A DNA stretch of 38,080 bases. Origin: Stenotrophobium sp050739895. Its GTDB lineage: Bacteria; Pseudomonadota; Gammaproteobacteria; Nevskiales; Nevskiaceae. The notes below the pieces were generated by a model. That model was not told the origin of the DNA. It saw only the letters and a list, made by a program, of their open reading frames with translations, and did no database searches. Below, one piece after another: positions 1 to 7,842 of this stretch. Made by a program: the position numbers and the translations under genes. Every line of letters begins with the position of its first letter. The stretch's first letter is position 1. The stretch is from the NCBI GenBank assembly GCA_050739895.1, contig JBOICK010000057.1, positions 1 to 38,080 on the forward strand, given 5' to 3'.

Positions 1-25
1 GGCGAGTGTCCACCGGACACTCGCC
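1..25. repeat. perfect 11-bp hairpin at the window edge
   Basis: Bases 1-11 (GGCGAGTGTCC) are the exact reverse complement of bases 15-25, with a 3-base loop. It lies just beyond the point where the mtnC reading frame breaks. It could be a terminator stem, the end of an inserted element, or a palindromic assembly artefact, because it sits exactly at the end of the sequence. No T-run is visible on either side, so a terminator call is not supported. Confidence 0.5.
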
Positions 26-34
26 TGACCCGGC

Positions 35-70
35 TCACCCCTCGATATCGGCGAGAATTGCCTTGATCAC
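35..70 (-). pseudogene. mtnC: mtnC start fragment (enolase-phosphatase), broken after 11 codons
   Basis: A GTG at 70-68 overlaps the mtnD stop in the form GTGA, the usual sign of translational coupling. The next codons read VIKAILADIEG, which matches the conserved N-terminus of 2,3-diketo-5-methylthiopentyl-1-phosphate enolase/phosphatase MtnC, where the DIEG aspartate is the HAD nucleophile and is normally followed by TT. Here the following codons are GGG TGA, so the frame stops, and the downstream bases do not resume MtnC in any frame I could read. The gene is either disrupted here by an insertion or rearrangement, or the contig end is misjoined. The N-terminal match is short but lies in the expected operon position. 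Confidence 0.6.
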
Positions 71-633
71 GCGGCGTTTTTCATCCAGGTATTGGTGTGT
101 TTGGGGAAGCGGTCGGCGATCTTGTCGCCGGTGAACGTCGCGACCCAGCCTTCCGGCGTGGTGAACAGGCGTATCGCCTTGATGCGCGGCTGCGGCCCCA
201 TGTCGAACCAGTGCGTGACATGCGCCGGCAGGTTGAGCAGGTCGTTGCGCTGGCACAGCGTCGCGTAGACCTTGCCGTTCCTGCGGATGTAGAACACGCC
301 CTCGCCTTCGACGAAGAAGCGCACCTCGAAATCATTGTGCGTGTGCTCGTGCAGAAACTTGTCGCGCATCGCATCTTTCTGCGGGTGATCTTCGGTGAGG
401 CTGATCACGTCCACCGACTTGAACCCGTAGGTGTTCATCAGCCGGTCTATCGGCGCCCGATACGCCGCGATGATTTCATCCTGTGTCGCCGCCGCGCCCA
501 GTTGCTGGCTGGCTTCCCAGCGCTCGAATGCGACGCCGATGCCCGCAAGCGCATCACGGATATCCTCGTAGCGCGTCAGCGTCTGCAACGGCTGCGCGGG
601 ATCATCGTCGGCATAAATTTTCAGTTCACTCAT
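67..633 (-). CDS. mtnD: acireductone dioxygenase MtnD
   Basis: This 188-residue cupin matches the ARD family in length. It oxidises the acireductone 1,2-dihydroxy-3-keto-5-methylthiopentene in the methionine salvage pathway; the Fe form gives the methionine precursor 2-keto-4-methylthiobutyrate and formate. The metal site is intact: HEHTH followed by FEVRFF gives ligands H97, H99 and E103, and the fourth is H141 in THWFDMG. It is cytosolic. It starts 3 bases after the mtnB stop and its own stop overlaps the mtnC GTG, so the three form one transcript in the order mtnB-mtnD-mtnC. If mtnC is really broken, the MtnD substrate would not be made by this copy of the pathway. Confidence 0.95.
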   Translation of the reverse strand: MSELKIYADDDPAQPLQTLTRYEDIRDALAGIGVAFERWEASQQLGAAATQDEIIAAYRAPIDRLMNTYGFKSVDVISLTEDHPQKDAMRDKFLHEHTHNDFEVRFFVEGEGVFYIRRNGKVYATLCQRNDLLNLPAHVTHWFDMGPQPRIKAIRLFTTPEGWVATFTGDKIADRFPKHTNTWMKNAA

Positions 634-636
634 CGC

Positions 637-1242
637 TCAACTCCTCAACTCGCACTCGAACATGAATTCCAGCGCCTCGACCCGGTGCCGCGCCTGCGCC
701 ACCGTCGCGCCCCAGGCGTAAAGCCCGTGGCCGGCGATGAGATAGGCCGGCGTCAGCGGATGCTCGCGCATATGGGCATCGACGCGCCCGGCCAGCCGCG
801 GAATATCCTGGTCATTGGCGAACACCGGCACTTCCACACTGTTGTCATGGGTATTGATGCCCGGCAGCAGCTTGAGCAGTTCGTAACCAGACAGGTTCAC
901 GCTCTGCAAGCGTCGCGACAACACTGTGTTGGCCACCGAATGCGTATGCAGCACGCATCCTATGCCGGGATCGTGTCGATACAGTTGCGTATGCAGCAAA
1001 GTTTCGTAAGAAGCCTTGCGGCGCGTGTCGAGTGCCTTGCCATTGAGGTCGACGATCATGAAATCGGCCTCCGCGAGTTCGCCCTTGTGGCCGCCTGAGG
1101 CGGTGATCAACAGGTGCTGCGCGCCATCCAGCCTTGCCGAAAAATTGCCGCCGGTGGCCGGCACCCAGCCGCGCTCGTGAAACAGCCGCCCGGCTACGAT
1201 CATGGAATGCGACAGTGCGGCTTGAGAACGGTATGCGGTCAT
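637..1242 (-). CDS. mtnB: methylthioribulose-1-phosphate dehydratase MtnB
   Basis: A class II aldolase/adducin-fold protein of 201 residues. It dehydrates 5-methylthioribulose-1-phosphate to the 2,3-diketo compound used by MtnC. Visible motifs are TGGNFSAR (about 30-37, phosphate binding), HTHS (99-102, zinc ligands H99 and H101) and GHGLYAWG (171-178, third zinc ligand H172). E121 is the likely catalytic acid by position in the family. It is the first gene of the salvage operon. Upstream there is no obvious strong promoter in the 46 bases before the rpmG terminator. Confidence 0.94.
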   Translation of the reverse strand: MTAYRSQAALSHSMIVAGRLFHERGWVPATGGNFSARLDGAQHLLITASGGHKGELAEADFMIVDLNGKALDTRRKASYETLLHTQLYRHDPGIGCVLHTHSVANTVLSRRLQSVNLSGYELLKLLPGINTHDNSVEVPVFANDQDIPRLAGRVDAHMREHPLTPAYLIAGHGLYAWGATVAQARHRVEALEFMFECELRS

Positions 1243-1288
1243 CGGGCGGGCAATCTACGATATCGCGGCAGAGGCGGCAATGCACATG

Positions 1289-1312
1289 AAAAAGCCCGCG
1301 CGCGGCGGGCTT
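1289..1312 (-). terminator. intrinsic terminator after rpmG
   Basis: On the minus strand an 8-bp stem (AAGCCCGC paired with GCGGGCTT, loop of 5) runs directly into TTTTT. It lies about 20 bases downstream of the rpmG stop and before mtnB, so it ends the rpmB-rpmG transcript and separates it from the mtn operon. Confidence 0.8.
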
Positions 1313-1332
1313 GTTCAATGCACTGATGAGTG

Positions 1333-1503
1333 CTACTTGATTTTTGCTTCCTTGAACAGCACATGCTTGCGCGCGACCGGATCGTACTTCTTGAACTCGA
1401 ACTTGTCCGGCGTATTCTTGCGGTTCTTGGTAGTGGTGTAGAAATAACCGGTGTCGGCAGTCGACACAAGGCGGATTTTTTCAGTGTCTCTTTTTCTTGC
1501 CAT
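1333..1503 (-). CDS. rpmG: 50S ribosomal protein L33
   Basis: Fifty-six residues beginning MARKRDTEKIRLVSTADTG and ending in a lysine-rich tail, the normal length for bacterial L33. It belongs to the zinc-free type: the CxxC pairs of the C+ paralogue are absent. L33 sits near the E site of the large subunit. It follows rpmB by three bases, the conserved rpmB-rpmG pair, and is ended by the terminator at 1289-1312. Confidence 0.96.
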   Translation of the reverse strand: MARKRDTEKIRLVSTADTGYFYTTTKNRKNTPDKFEFKKYDPVARKHVLFKEAKIK

Positions 1504-1506
1504 GAC

Positions 1507-1743
1507 TTAGACCTTTTCGCCGCGGGCGCGGAGGGTGGCCACCACGGACTCGACGCCCTTCTTGTCGATGATGCGCATGCCGTTGGAAGAAACCCGCAGC
1601 GAGACGAAACGCTTTTCGGTTTCCAGCCAGAAGCGGTGAGTGTGCAGATTGGGCTCGAAACGGCGGCGATTGCGGTTGTTGGCGTGCGAAACCGTGTTGC
1701 CGACCAGCGGTCGCTTGCCAGTGACCTGACAGACTTTGGACAT
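1507..1743 (-). CDS. rpmB: 50S ribosomal protein L28
   Basis: Seventy-eight residues, MSKVCQVTGKRP..., the standard length of proteobacterial L28. The ATG at 1743 was chosen because it begins the conserved MSKVC sequence and has GAGG 8 bases upstream; a longer open frame upstream is untranslated leader. First gene of the rpmB-rpmG operon, with a promoter candidate at 1801-1830. Confidence 0.96.
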   Translation of the reverse strand: MSKVCQVTGKRPLVGNTVSHANNRNRRRFEPNLHTHRFWLETEKRFVSLRVSSNGMRIIDKKGVESVVATLRARGEKV

Positions 1744-1768
1744 GTTCAAAACCTCAAAAACTGGCAAG

Positions 1769-1784
1769 CCAGCCCCATGGCTGG
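1769..1784 (-). promoter_or_regulatory. hairpin in the rpmB leader
   Basis: CCAGCC pairs with GGCTGG around a 4-base loop within the roughly 50-base 5' leader between the rpmB promoter and its Shine-Dalgarno sequence. Leader hairpins often serve autogenous control of ribosomal proteins, but I know of no described L28 motif that this matches, so function is only a guess. Confidence 0.35.
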
Positions 1785-1800
1785 CGTACTTAGGGCGCGC

Positions 1801-1830
1801 TTTATACCAGTTTTGGCCGGCCGGAAGCAA
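1801..1830 (-). promoter_or_regulatory. sigma70-type promoter for rpmB-rpmG
   Basis: On the minus strand TTGCTT (1830-1825) and TATAAA (1806-1801) are 18 bases apart, about 57 bases before the rpmB ATG. It is a good -35/-10 pair in the expected place for a strongly transcribed ribosomal operon. Confidence 0.6.
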
Positions 1831-1917
1831 GCGCCATCAACCCGCAATCACCGCCGCAAGGTCTCAAAAAGTCACGGGGATTCAGGGCATAATCCAGCAC
1901 AAAAGAGTTTCCAGAAC

Positions 1918-2496
1918 ATGGCTAAAAAAACCACAGGCATCCAAAAACCCAGCATGGACACCGGCAAGGCCGCGCTCAAAGCCGGACTGCACCTGCTGAC
2001 CCAGGGCGTGCGCGCATCCAGCCTGAGCACCGGAATGGTCGCGGCGGACGCGGGGATCACGTCCGATGCGTTTAAACGCGCCTACCCTGAATTCATTGAT
2101 TACCTGCTCGATCTGTTGCAGCGCCTGATGGATGACGTCGCCGAAGAAACGTTACGCGCGCGTGAGCATCTCCCGCGCGGCGACAAGCGCCTGCGTCTGG
2201 GCATCATCAGCCATCTCGACGCCATGTTGCAGCGTCCGGAACTGCTGGAACTCAGCCATGCGTTGCGCAACCACCCGCGCTGCAAGGAAATCGCGCGCAA
2301 ACGCCTGCAGATTCTGCTGAAAGATGTCGGTGCCGAACTGAAGCTTTCAGGAGTCGGCAATGCTTCCGGGTTTGCGCCGCTGGCGGCCGCGATGCTCACC
2401 GAAACCGCGCGCGCGGAACACGACGCGCACAGGCCACTGAAGGACTTCCGCGCAACACTCATTTCCTATTTTTCAGGCTTCCTGGCCACCTCATGA
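1918..2496 (+). CDS. TetR-like transcriptional regulator (first of a tandem pair)
   Basis: A 192-residue protein of TetR size. An N-terminal helix-turn-helix can be placed at about residues 15-60 (TGMVAADAGITSDAFKRAYP resembles the TetR recognition helix region), followed by an all-helical C-terminal ligand or dimer domain with no motif I can assign. The ATG at 1918 was chosen because the upstream part of the open frame is the rpmB promoter region on the other strand. The stop overlaps the next gene by ATGA, so the two regulators are translationally coupled. The recognition helix is degenerate compared with classical TetR proteins, so DNA binding is probable rather than certain. Confidence 0.72.
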   Translation: MAKKTTGIQKPSMDTGKAALKAGLHLLTQGVRASSLSTGMVAADAGITSDAFKRAYPEFIDYLLDLLQRLMDDVAEETLRAREHLPRGDKRLRLGIISHLDAMLQRPELLELSHALRNHPRCKEIARKRLQILLKDVGAELKLSGVGNASGFAPLAAAMLTETARAEHDAHRPLKDFRATLISYFSGFLATS

Positions 2497-3101
2497 CCGG
2501 CGACTCGCAACTGCACCTGATTCAGGCCGGCATCGACCTGGCCGAAAAGCTGGACTATGCCGACGCCACTCTGGGTCGTGTCGCCGCTGCCGCAGGGGTG
2601 CCGGTCGCGACCCTCGAAAAGCAGTACGTCGATTTCACCCATTATCTGATCGCGGTGCAGCAGTTCCTGCTCAACGAGCAGCGCACCGACATGATTGCCG
2701 CGAGCACGGGCATTCCGCCCGGCCTCGAACGGATCCGCATCTCGACCACGACTTTTCTCGACACCTGCCTGCGCCGGCTCGCGGTACGCAAATGGCTGAT
2801 GCAGGCGCGACGCGACGAAGACCTGGTCGCCGAGGGCCTGCGTCGTCAGACCCACTCCTTTGCCCTGATTGTTTCCACCGAGTTCCATGCCCTTGGCTGG
2901 CCCTACCCGCTGGCCGCGGCGCATCTCTACCTGGCCGCGATCCAGGAAGCGGCACGCACCGAACAGTCCGCCGGCAAACCGGTCAAGGCAGTGCGCGAAG
3001 CGATCTGGAAGATCGCCTCTACCTACATCGAGCCGGCCGCGGTCAAACCCGCCGCGCGCAAGCGTGCCGCCGCCAAACGCGCAGCGCCAAAGAAACGCTA
3101 G
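2493..3101 (+). CDS. TetR-like regulator with basic C-terminal tail (second of the pair)
   Basis: A 202-residue protein whose N-terminus (helices around residues 8-55, with VAAAAGVPVATLEKQY as the putative turn-recognition segment) looks like a diverged TetR DNA-binding domain. It starts inside the stop of the preceding gene, so the two products may form a heterodimer; that is inference. The last 18 residues are almost only Ala, Lys, Arg and Pro (…ARKRAAAKRAAPKKR), a histone H1/AlgP-like tail that is unusual in TetR proteins and likely adds non-specific DNA affinity. Its stop overlaps the end of radC on the other strand. Confidence 0.68.
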   Translation: MTGDSQLHLIQAGIDLAEKLDYADATLGRVAAAAGVPVATLEKQYVDFTHYLIAVQQFLLNEQRTDMIAASTGIPPGLERIRISTTTFLDTCLRRLAVRKWLMQARRDEDLVAEGLRRQTHSFALIVSTEFHALGWPYPLAAAHLYLAAIQEAARTEQSAGKPVKAVREAIWKIASTYIEPAAVKPAARKRAAAKRAAPKKR

Positions 3102-3772
3102 AGCAGCCCGCGCTCGGCGAACGACAGCAGTTCGCCTTCGCCGACGATGAAATGATCCAGCACGCGGATATCCACCGCCGCCAGTGCCGACTTCAGTTTT
3201 GCAGTCAACACGCGATCTGCCCCGCTAGGCTCTGCGATACCGGAAGGATGGTTGTGCGCGAAGATCACCGCGGCGGCGTTGTGCCGGAGCGCGGCCTTGA
3301 CCACTTCGCGGGCATAGACCGACGCGCCATCGATGGTGCCGCGCGCCAGTTCCTCGCAGACCACGACGCGGTGCTGGCTGTCGAGAAACAGCGCGACGAA
3401 ACTCTCGTGGGGCAGGTCGCGCAGGCGCGCACGCAAATATTCGCGCACTTCGCGGGGATGCTTCAGGGCATCGCGCTCCGGCAACGCCTCGGCCAGATGC
3501 CGCCGCGCAATTTCCAGCACCGCTTGCAGTTGCACATATTTGGCCTCGCCCAGACCCTTGGCCTCGCAGAATTCGGCTTGCCCGGCCTTGAGCAGAGGCC
3601 GCAGGCCGCCGAAGCGCGTCAGCAGATCGCGCGCCAGGTCCACCGCGCTTTTGCCGCGGATGCCGGTGCGCAGGAAAATAGCCAGCAATTCGGCATCCGA
3701 TAATGCGGACGCGCCCTGCGCCAGCAGCTTTTCGCGCGGACGTTCGTCCGCAGGCCAGTCGGTAATCGGCAT
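3098..3772 (-). CDS. radC: RadC family JAB1/MPN+ domain protein
   Basis: A 224-residue full-length RadC. The N-terminal half has a helix-hairpin-helix-like segment (about 62-92), and the C-terminal half is the JAMM metalloprotease fold with the complete motif AHNHPSG...SGAD: H173, H175, S183, D186, plus an upstream Glu near 140. The family's cellular role is unresolved; the old link to DNA repair in E. coli was not upheld. It is divergent from coaBC with only 25 bases between the starts, an arrangement conserved in many gammaproteobacteria. Confidence 0.93.
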   Translation of the reverse strand: MPITDWPADERPREKLLAQGASALSDAELLAIFLRTGIRGKSAVDLARDLLTRFGGLRPLLKAGQAEFCEAKGLGEAKYVQLQAVLEIARRHLAEALPERDALKHPREVREYLRARLRDLPHESFVALFLDSQHRVVVCEELARGTIDGASVYAREVVKAALRHNAAAVIFAHNHPSGIAEPSGADRVLTAKLKSALAAVDIRVLDHFIVGEGELLSFAERGLL

Positions 3773-3797
3773 CCGCGACTCCAGTTAGAATGTGAAC

Positions 3798-5015
3798 ATG
3801 CAAGCCATTGAAACAAAACTTGCCGGTTGCCGCATCCTGCTGGGCGTGACCGGCGGCATCGCCGCCTACAAGGCGGCCGATCTCACGCGCCGCTTCAAGG
3901 AAGCGGGTGCGGAGGTGCAGGTGGTGATGACCGCCTCGGCGCGCGAGTTTGTCGCGCCGCTGACCTTCCAGGCGCTGTCCGGAAACCCGGTGCGCGATGC
4001 ACTGTTCGACGCCGCCCACGAAGCGGCGATGGGCCATATCGAGCTGGCGCGCTGGGCGGATGTGATCGTGGTCGCGCCCGCCAGCGCCAACTTCATCGCC
4101 AAGCTGGCGCAAGGCATGGCGGATGACCTGCTGACCACGCTGTGTCTTGCCACCGACAAGCCGATCGCGGTAGCCCCGGCGATGAATCGCCTGATGTGGG
4201 CCAATACGGCGACACAGGCCAATGCCGAAATCCTGCGCACACGCGGCGTGCACCTGCTTGGCCCGGGCGCGGGTTCGCAGGCCTGCGGCGAGATCGGCGA
4301 TGGCCGCATGTGGGAGCCGGTCGAGATACGCGAAGCCGTCGTCAAGCTGCTGAGCAGCGGCCCGCTGGCCGGCCTGCACGCGGTGGTCACGGCGGGGCCG
4401 ACGCGCGAGGCTATCGACCCGGTGCGCGTCATCACCAACCGCTCTTCCGGCAAACAGGGCTATGCGGTGGCGCAGGCACTGCAGGCGCTGGGCGCGACGG
4501 TGACGCTGGTCTCCGGCCCGACCAGCCTGGCCGCGCCTGCGGGCGTGCAGCGCGTGGACATCGAAACCGCGCAGGACATGCTCGTCGCATCACTATCGGC
4601 TGCCGAAAATGCGGACATTTTCGTCGCCACCGCCGCCGTTGCGGATTATCGTCCGGCGCAGGCGATGGACCAGAAGCTCAAAAAAAAGGACGCTGAACTG
4701 TCGCTGGCGCTGGAACGTACCGACGACATACTCAAGGCGGTGCGCGAGAAATTCCCGCGCCTGTTCATGGTCGGCTTCGCCGCTGAAACCGAGAAGCTGG
4801 AACAGCATGCGCAAGGAAAGCTCAAGAACAAGCAGCTCGACCTGATCGCCGCCAACCTGGTCGGCAACGGCCGCGCATTTGACCGTGACGACAACGCCCT
4901 GCACCTGTTCTGGCCGGGCGGCGAACAGCAACTGGCGCCGGCCAGCAAGACCGCGCTCGCGCGTGAACTGGCGCAGGTGATTGTGCAGCGTTACCAGGCG
5001 CGAAAATTTACCTGA
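3798..5015 (+). CDS. coaBC: bifunctional phosphopantothenoylcysteine decarboxylase / phosphopantothenate-cysteine ligase
   Basis: A cytosolic coenzyme A biosynthesis enzyme of 405 residues. The N-terminal CoaC flavoprotein domain shows VTGGIAAYK (17-25), the active histidine in MGHIELARWAD (H80), APAMN (126-130) and the substrate-clamp cysteine in ACGEIGDGRM (C163). The C-terminal CoaB domain shows ITNRSSGKQG, AAVADYRP and GFAAET. The ATG at 3798 is preferred; a GTG at 3792 in the same frame is possible. A TAGAAT -10-like hexamer lies just upstream. It is followed by repeat element A and dut. Confidence 0.95.
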   Translation: MQAIETKLAGCRILLGVTGGIAAYKAADLTRRFKEAGAEVQVVMTASAREFVAPLTFQALSGNPVRDALFDAAHEAAMGHIELARWADVIVVAPASANFIAKLAQGMADDLLTTLCLATDKPIAVAPAMNRLMWANTATQANAEILRTRGVHLLGPGAGSQACGEIGDGRMWEPVEIREAVVKLLSSGPLAGLHAVVTAGPTREAIDPVRVITNRSSGKQGYAVAQALQALGATVTLVSGPTSLAAPAGVQRVDIETAQDMLVASLSAAENADIFVATAAVADYRPAQAMDQKLKKKDAELSLALERTDDILKAVREKFPRLFMVGFAAETEKLEQHAQGKLKNKQLDLIAANLVGNGRAFDRDDNALHLFWPGGEQQLAPASKTALARELAQVIVQRYQARKFT

Positions 5016-5021
5016 TCGCCC

Positions 5022-5128
5022 GCCCGCTCTTGCTTCCGTCATAGCAAGATTTGTTTTTATTTATATTAAATATTATTAATTACTATATATTTTAAAACTA
5101 TTTATTCCTTCAAGCCGCGAGAGCGGGT
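5022..5128. repeat. AT-rich palindromic intergenic element, copy A (107 bp)
   Basis: Begins GCCCGCT (5022-5028) and ends AGCGGGT (5122-5128), fills the coaBC-dut gap, and has an almost pure A/T core. The inner left box AGATTTGTT is at 5047-5055; the inner right counterpart near 5093-5103 (TAAAACTATTT) is degenerate. A local stem TCTTGC/GCAAGA (5028-5048) followed by TTTGTTTTT could also serve as a terminator for coaBC. The same outer ends, inner boxes and overall length recur in copies B, C and D. It ends 10 bases before the dut ATG, so it probably also supplies the dut promoter. Confidence 0.75.
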
Positions 5129-5138
5129 GACCCTGAAA

Positions 5139-5582
5139 ATGCAAAAAATCCAGCTCAAGATTCTCGACCCGCGCGCGCAGGCGCCGGCCTACGCCACCGA
5201 CGGCTCCGCCGGCCTCGACCTGCGCGTGGTTGCCGACGCGGCGCTGGATCTGGCGCCCGGCCAGACCACGCTGATCAAGACCGGCCTGGCGATCTACATC
5301 GCCGATCCGCACCTGGCCGCGGTGATCCTGCCGCGTTCAGGGCTGGGCCATAAGCACGGCATCGTGCTGGGCAATCTGGTCGGCTTGATTGATTCGGATT
5401 ACCAGGGCGAGCTGATGGTGAGTTGCTGGAACCGCGGCCAGACTGTGTTCACCATCAACCCCGGCGAGCGCATCGCACAGCTGGTGTTCGTGCCGGTGGT
5501 GCGCGCCGACTTTGAACTGGTCACGGACTTTCACGCGACCGCACGCGGCGCCGGCGGTTTCGGCAGCACCGGCAAACATTGA
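5139..5582 (+). CDS. dut: dUTP diphosphatase
   Basis: A trimeric all-beta dUTPase of 147 residues that hydrolyses dUTP to dUMP and PPi, keeping uracil out of DNA and feeding dTMP synthesis. All five family motifs are present in order: SAGLDLR, PRSGLG, GLIDSDYQGEL (catalytic Asp), PGERIAQLVF and RGAGGFGSTG. The ATG at 5139 (MQKIQLKILDPR) fits the family start; an in-frame GTG at 5127 falls inside the end of repeat A. The TGA overlaps an in-frame ATG of argB. Confidence 0.96.
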   Translation: MQKIQLKILDPRAQAPAYATDGSAGLDLRVVADAALDLAPGQTTLIKTGLAIYIADPHLAAVILPRSGLGHKHGIVLGNLVGLIDSDYQGELMVSCWNRGQTVFTINPGERIAQLVFVPVVRADFELVTDFHATARGAGGFGSTGKH

Positions 5583-5596
5583 TGAGGACGCAGGAC

Positions 5597-6475
5597 ATGG
5601 CGCTCGATCTTTCCAACGCGCAGAACATCGCCCACGTCCTCACCGAGGCGCTGCCCTACATTCGCCGCTTTTCCGGCAAGACCATCGTCGTCAAGTACGG
5701 CGGCAATGCGATGTCGGGCGACGAACTCATCGCGGGATTTGCGCGCGACATCGTGCTGATGAAACTGGTCGGCATGAACCCGGTGGTAGTGCATGGCGGC
5801 GGCCCGCAGATCGGCGCGCACCTGGAAAAGCTCGGCAAAAAGAGCCAGTTCATCGACGGCATGCGCGTCACCGATGCCGAAACCATGGACGTGGTCGAAA
5901 TGATGCTCGGCGGCCTGGTCAACAAGGCCATCGTCAGCCAGATCAACCAGCAGGGCGGCCGCGCGGTCGGCCTCACCGGCAAGGATGGCGGACTAATCCG
6001 TGCACGGAAAATGCTGATGAACGACAAGACCGGCGCCGCGGTGGACCTCGGCCAGGTCGGCGAGGTCGAGAAGATCGATCCGCGCGTGGTTACGCATCTG
6101 GAGCAAGGCGGCTTCATCCCGGTGATTGCGCCAGTGGGCGTCGGCGCCGATGGCGAGGCCTACAACATCAATGCCGATATCGTCGCGGGCAAGCTCGCCT
6201 CGGTGCTGCAGGCCGAGAAGCTGATGCTGCTGACCAACATCCGCGGCGTGCTCGACAAGGCCGGCAAGGTGCTGACCGGCTTGTCGGTCGGCCAGGTGGA
6301 GTCACTGATTGCCGACGGCACCATTTATGGCGGCATGCTGCCGAAAATCCGTTGCGCACTGGATGCGGTCAACAGCGGCGTGAAATCCGCGCACATCATC
6401 GACGGCCAGCTCGACCATTCGGTGCTGCTGGAACTGTTCACCGACGCCGGCATCGGCACACTGATCCGCGGCTGA
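5597..6475 (+). CDS. argB: acetylglutamate kinase
   Basis: An amino acid kinase-fold enzyme of 292 residues for the second step of arginine synthesis, phosphorylating N-acetylglutamate. Typical segments are VVKYGGNAM near the N-terminus, VVVHGGGPQIG, VTDAETMDVVEMML, and IAPVGVG...YNINAD. The ATG at 5597 has GAGGA eight bases upstream; an ATG at 5582 overlapping the dut stop is an alternative that would add five residues. Co-directional with dut. Pseudomonads usually have algC between dut and argB; it is absent here. Confidence 0.95.
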   Translation: MALDLSNAQNIAHVLTEALPYIRRFSGKTIVVKYGGNAMSGDELIAGFARDIVLMKLVGMNPVVVHGGGPQIGAHLEKLGKKSQFIDGMRVTDAETMDVVEMMLGGLVNKAIVSQINQQGGRAVGLTGKDGGLIRARKMLMNDKTGAAVDLGQVGEVEKIDPRVVTHLEQGGFIPVIAPVGVGADGEAYNINADIVAGKLASVLQAEKLMLLTNIRGVLDKAGKVLTGLSVGQVESLIADGTIYGGMLPKIRCALDAVNSGVKSAHIIDGQLDHSVLLELFTDAGIGTLIRG

Positions 6476-6485
6476 GCACGCGCCA

Positions 6486-7130
6486 TCAGCGCGCGGCAGG
6501 CTCTGCGCCGGCAGTCTCGCCCTTGAGTTGCTGATAGCGCTCGATGTCCTGATCAAATTGGGTCTTGACCTTCACCCGTTCGGCCTGCAGCGAGATCACA
6601 GCCTGCTGGTTATCGGTCAGCGCATGTTCAAAATTGTGCAACTGCTTGAGCTGAGCGACGTTCGGCTGCTTGCCCGATGCGAGGATCTTGTCGCGCTGCT
6701 CATGCAGGCCTCCCAAGGTGTTCTGGCTGTCGGCCACCGACTTCTGCGCCAGCTTCAGGCGTCCATCGATCGCCTGCAGGCGCAGGTCGCGCGCTGCCTT
6801 GAGATCATCGGCACTGTTGTAGGTCTGGAGCAGGAACCGGTCGTAGGCCGCCTGCTTCTGGGCGGCTTCCTCCTGCGCCTTCTGCTCGGCGGCCTGGCGC
6901 TCATCCTGCGCAATTTCCTCAGGCGTTTTCTGCCGCGCCTCGGTCTGCACCGTCACGCCCTGGGAATTGATCACATCGCGCTGCACCTTGGCGTATTGCG
7001 GCGGCACCTGGTCGCCGCAAGCGCGGTTGCCATGCTCATCGGTCCAGCACTGGATTTTGGGAGCACCCGCGGCGAACGCCGCCAGCGGCAACAGCAATCC
7101 GCTGCAGATCAAGATTTCGATTTTGCGCAT
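6486..7130 (-). CDS. DUF4124-like periplasmic protein with long coiled coil
   Basis: A 214-residue exported protein. Residues 1-21 form a signal peptide ending AAFAAG, followed by a short DUF4124-like segment with two cysteines (IQCWTDEHGNRACGDQVPP), and then a Gln/Ala/Glu-rich helical region from about 68 to the end that should form a coiled coil. No enzymatic motif is visible. It stands between argB and pyrE, convergent with argB and co-directional with pyrE. Function unknown; an envelope scaffolding role is only a guess from the coiled coil. Confidence 0.8.
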   Translation of the reverse strand: MRKIEILICSGLLLPLAAFAAGAPKIQCWTDEHGNRACGDQVPPQYAKVQRDVINSQGVTVQTEARQKTPEEIAQDERQAAEQKAQEEAAQKQAAYDRFLLQTYNSADDLKAARDLRLQAIDGRLKLAQKSVADSQNTLGGLHEQRDKILASGKQPNVAQLKQLHNFEHALTDNQQAVISLQAERVKVKTQFDQDIERYQQLKGETAGAEPAAR

Positions 7131-7160
7131 GGCGTATCTCCGGCATCTAGCCGCTGAATT

Positions 7161-7820
7161 CTAAGACTGAACACCGTAGCGTGTCTGGTACGCACGAATC
7201 GCGGCAATCGTGCCGGCATCGGCGGTCTGCGCCGACAGGTATTGCAGCACATCCTGCACCGTTACCAGCGAGATCACGCGGATGCTGGTCTCGCGCGCCA
7301 TTTCCGCAACCGCCGATTGACCATTGGGCCCAACTTCCTGGCGATCCAGCGCAATCACCGCCGCTACCGGATTGGCGCCTTGCGCACGCAGCAGCGTCAC
7401 CGCCTCGCGCAACGCGGTGCCCGCGGTCAGCACATCGTCGACGATCACCACGCGGCCGGCGGCCGGCGCGCCGACCAGCGTGCCACCCTCGCCGTGATCC
7501 TTGGCCTCCTTGCGGTTGTAGGCGTAGGGCACATCGCGCTGCCCTGCGCCCGTCGCAGGATCGGCCAGCGCGATGCTCACCGCCGCCGCCAGCGGGATGC
7601 CCTTGTACGCGGGACCAAACAGCATGTCGTACGCCAGCCCGGATGCCGCCAGTGCCTGCGCATAAGCCTGGCCGAGTTCACGCATGGCGGCGCCGCTGCT
7701 GATCTTGCCGAGATTGAAAAAATACGGGCTGACGCGGCCGGATTTGAGCGTGAACTGGCCGAAGCGCAGCACCTCGTGCTTCAGTGCGAGCTTGAGAAAT
7801 GCGGTCTGGTAATCGTGCAT
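7161..7820 (-). CDS. pyrE: orotate phosphoribosyltransferase
   Basis: A 219-residue type I phosphoribosyltransferase that makes orotidine 5'-phosphate from orotate and PRPP in pyrimidine synthesis. It has the flexible-loop lysine region (YNRKEAKDHGEGG) and the PRPP-binding signature VVIVDDVLTAGTA. Divergent from xth, the same placement as pyrE-crc in pseudomonads. Confidence 0.95.
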   Translation of the reverse strand: MHDYQTAFLKLALKHEVLRFGQFTLKSGRVSPYFFNLGKISSGAAMRELGQAYAQALAASGLAYDMLFGPAYKGIPLAAAVSIALADPATGAGQRDVPYAYNRKEAKDHGEGGTLVGAPAAGRVVIVDDVLTAGTALREAVTLLRAQGANPVAAVIALDRQEVGPNGQSAVAEMARETSIRVISLVTVQDVLQYLSAQTADAGTIAAIRAYQTRYGVQS

Positions 7821-7842
7821 GGACGTGAGGACTGGAGCGTGC

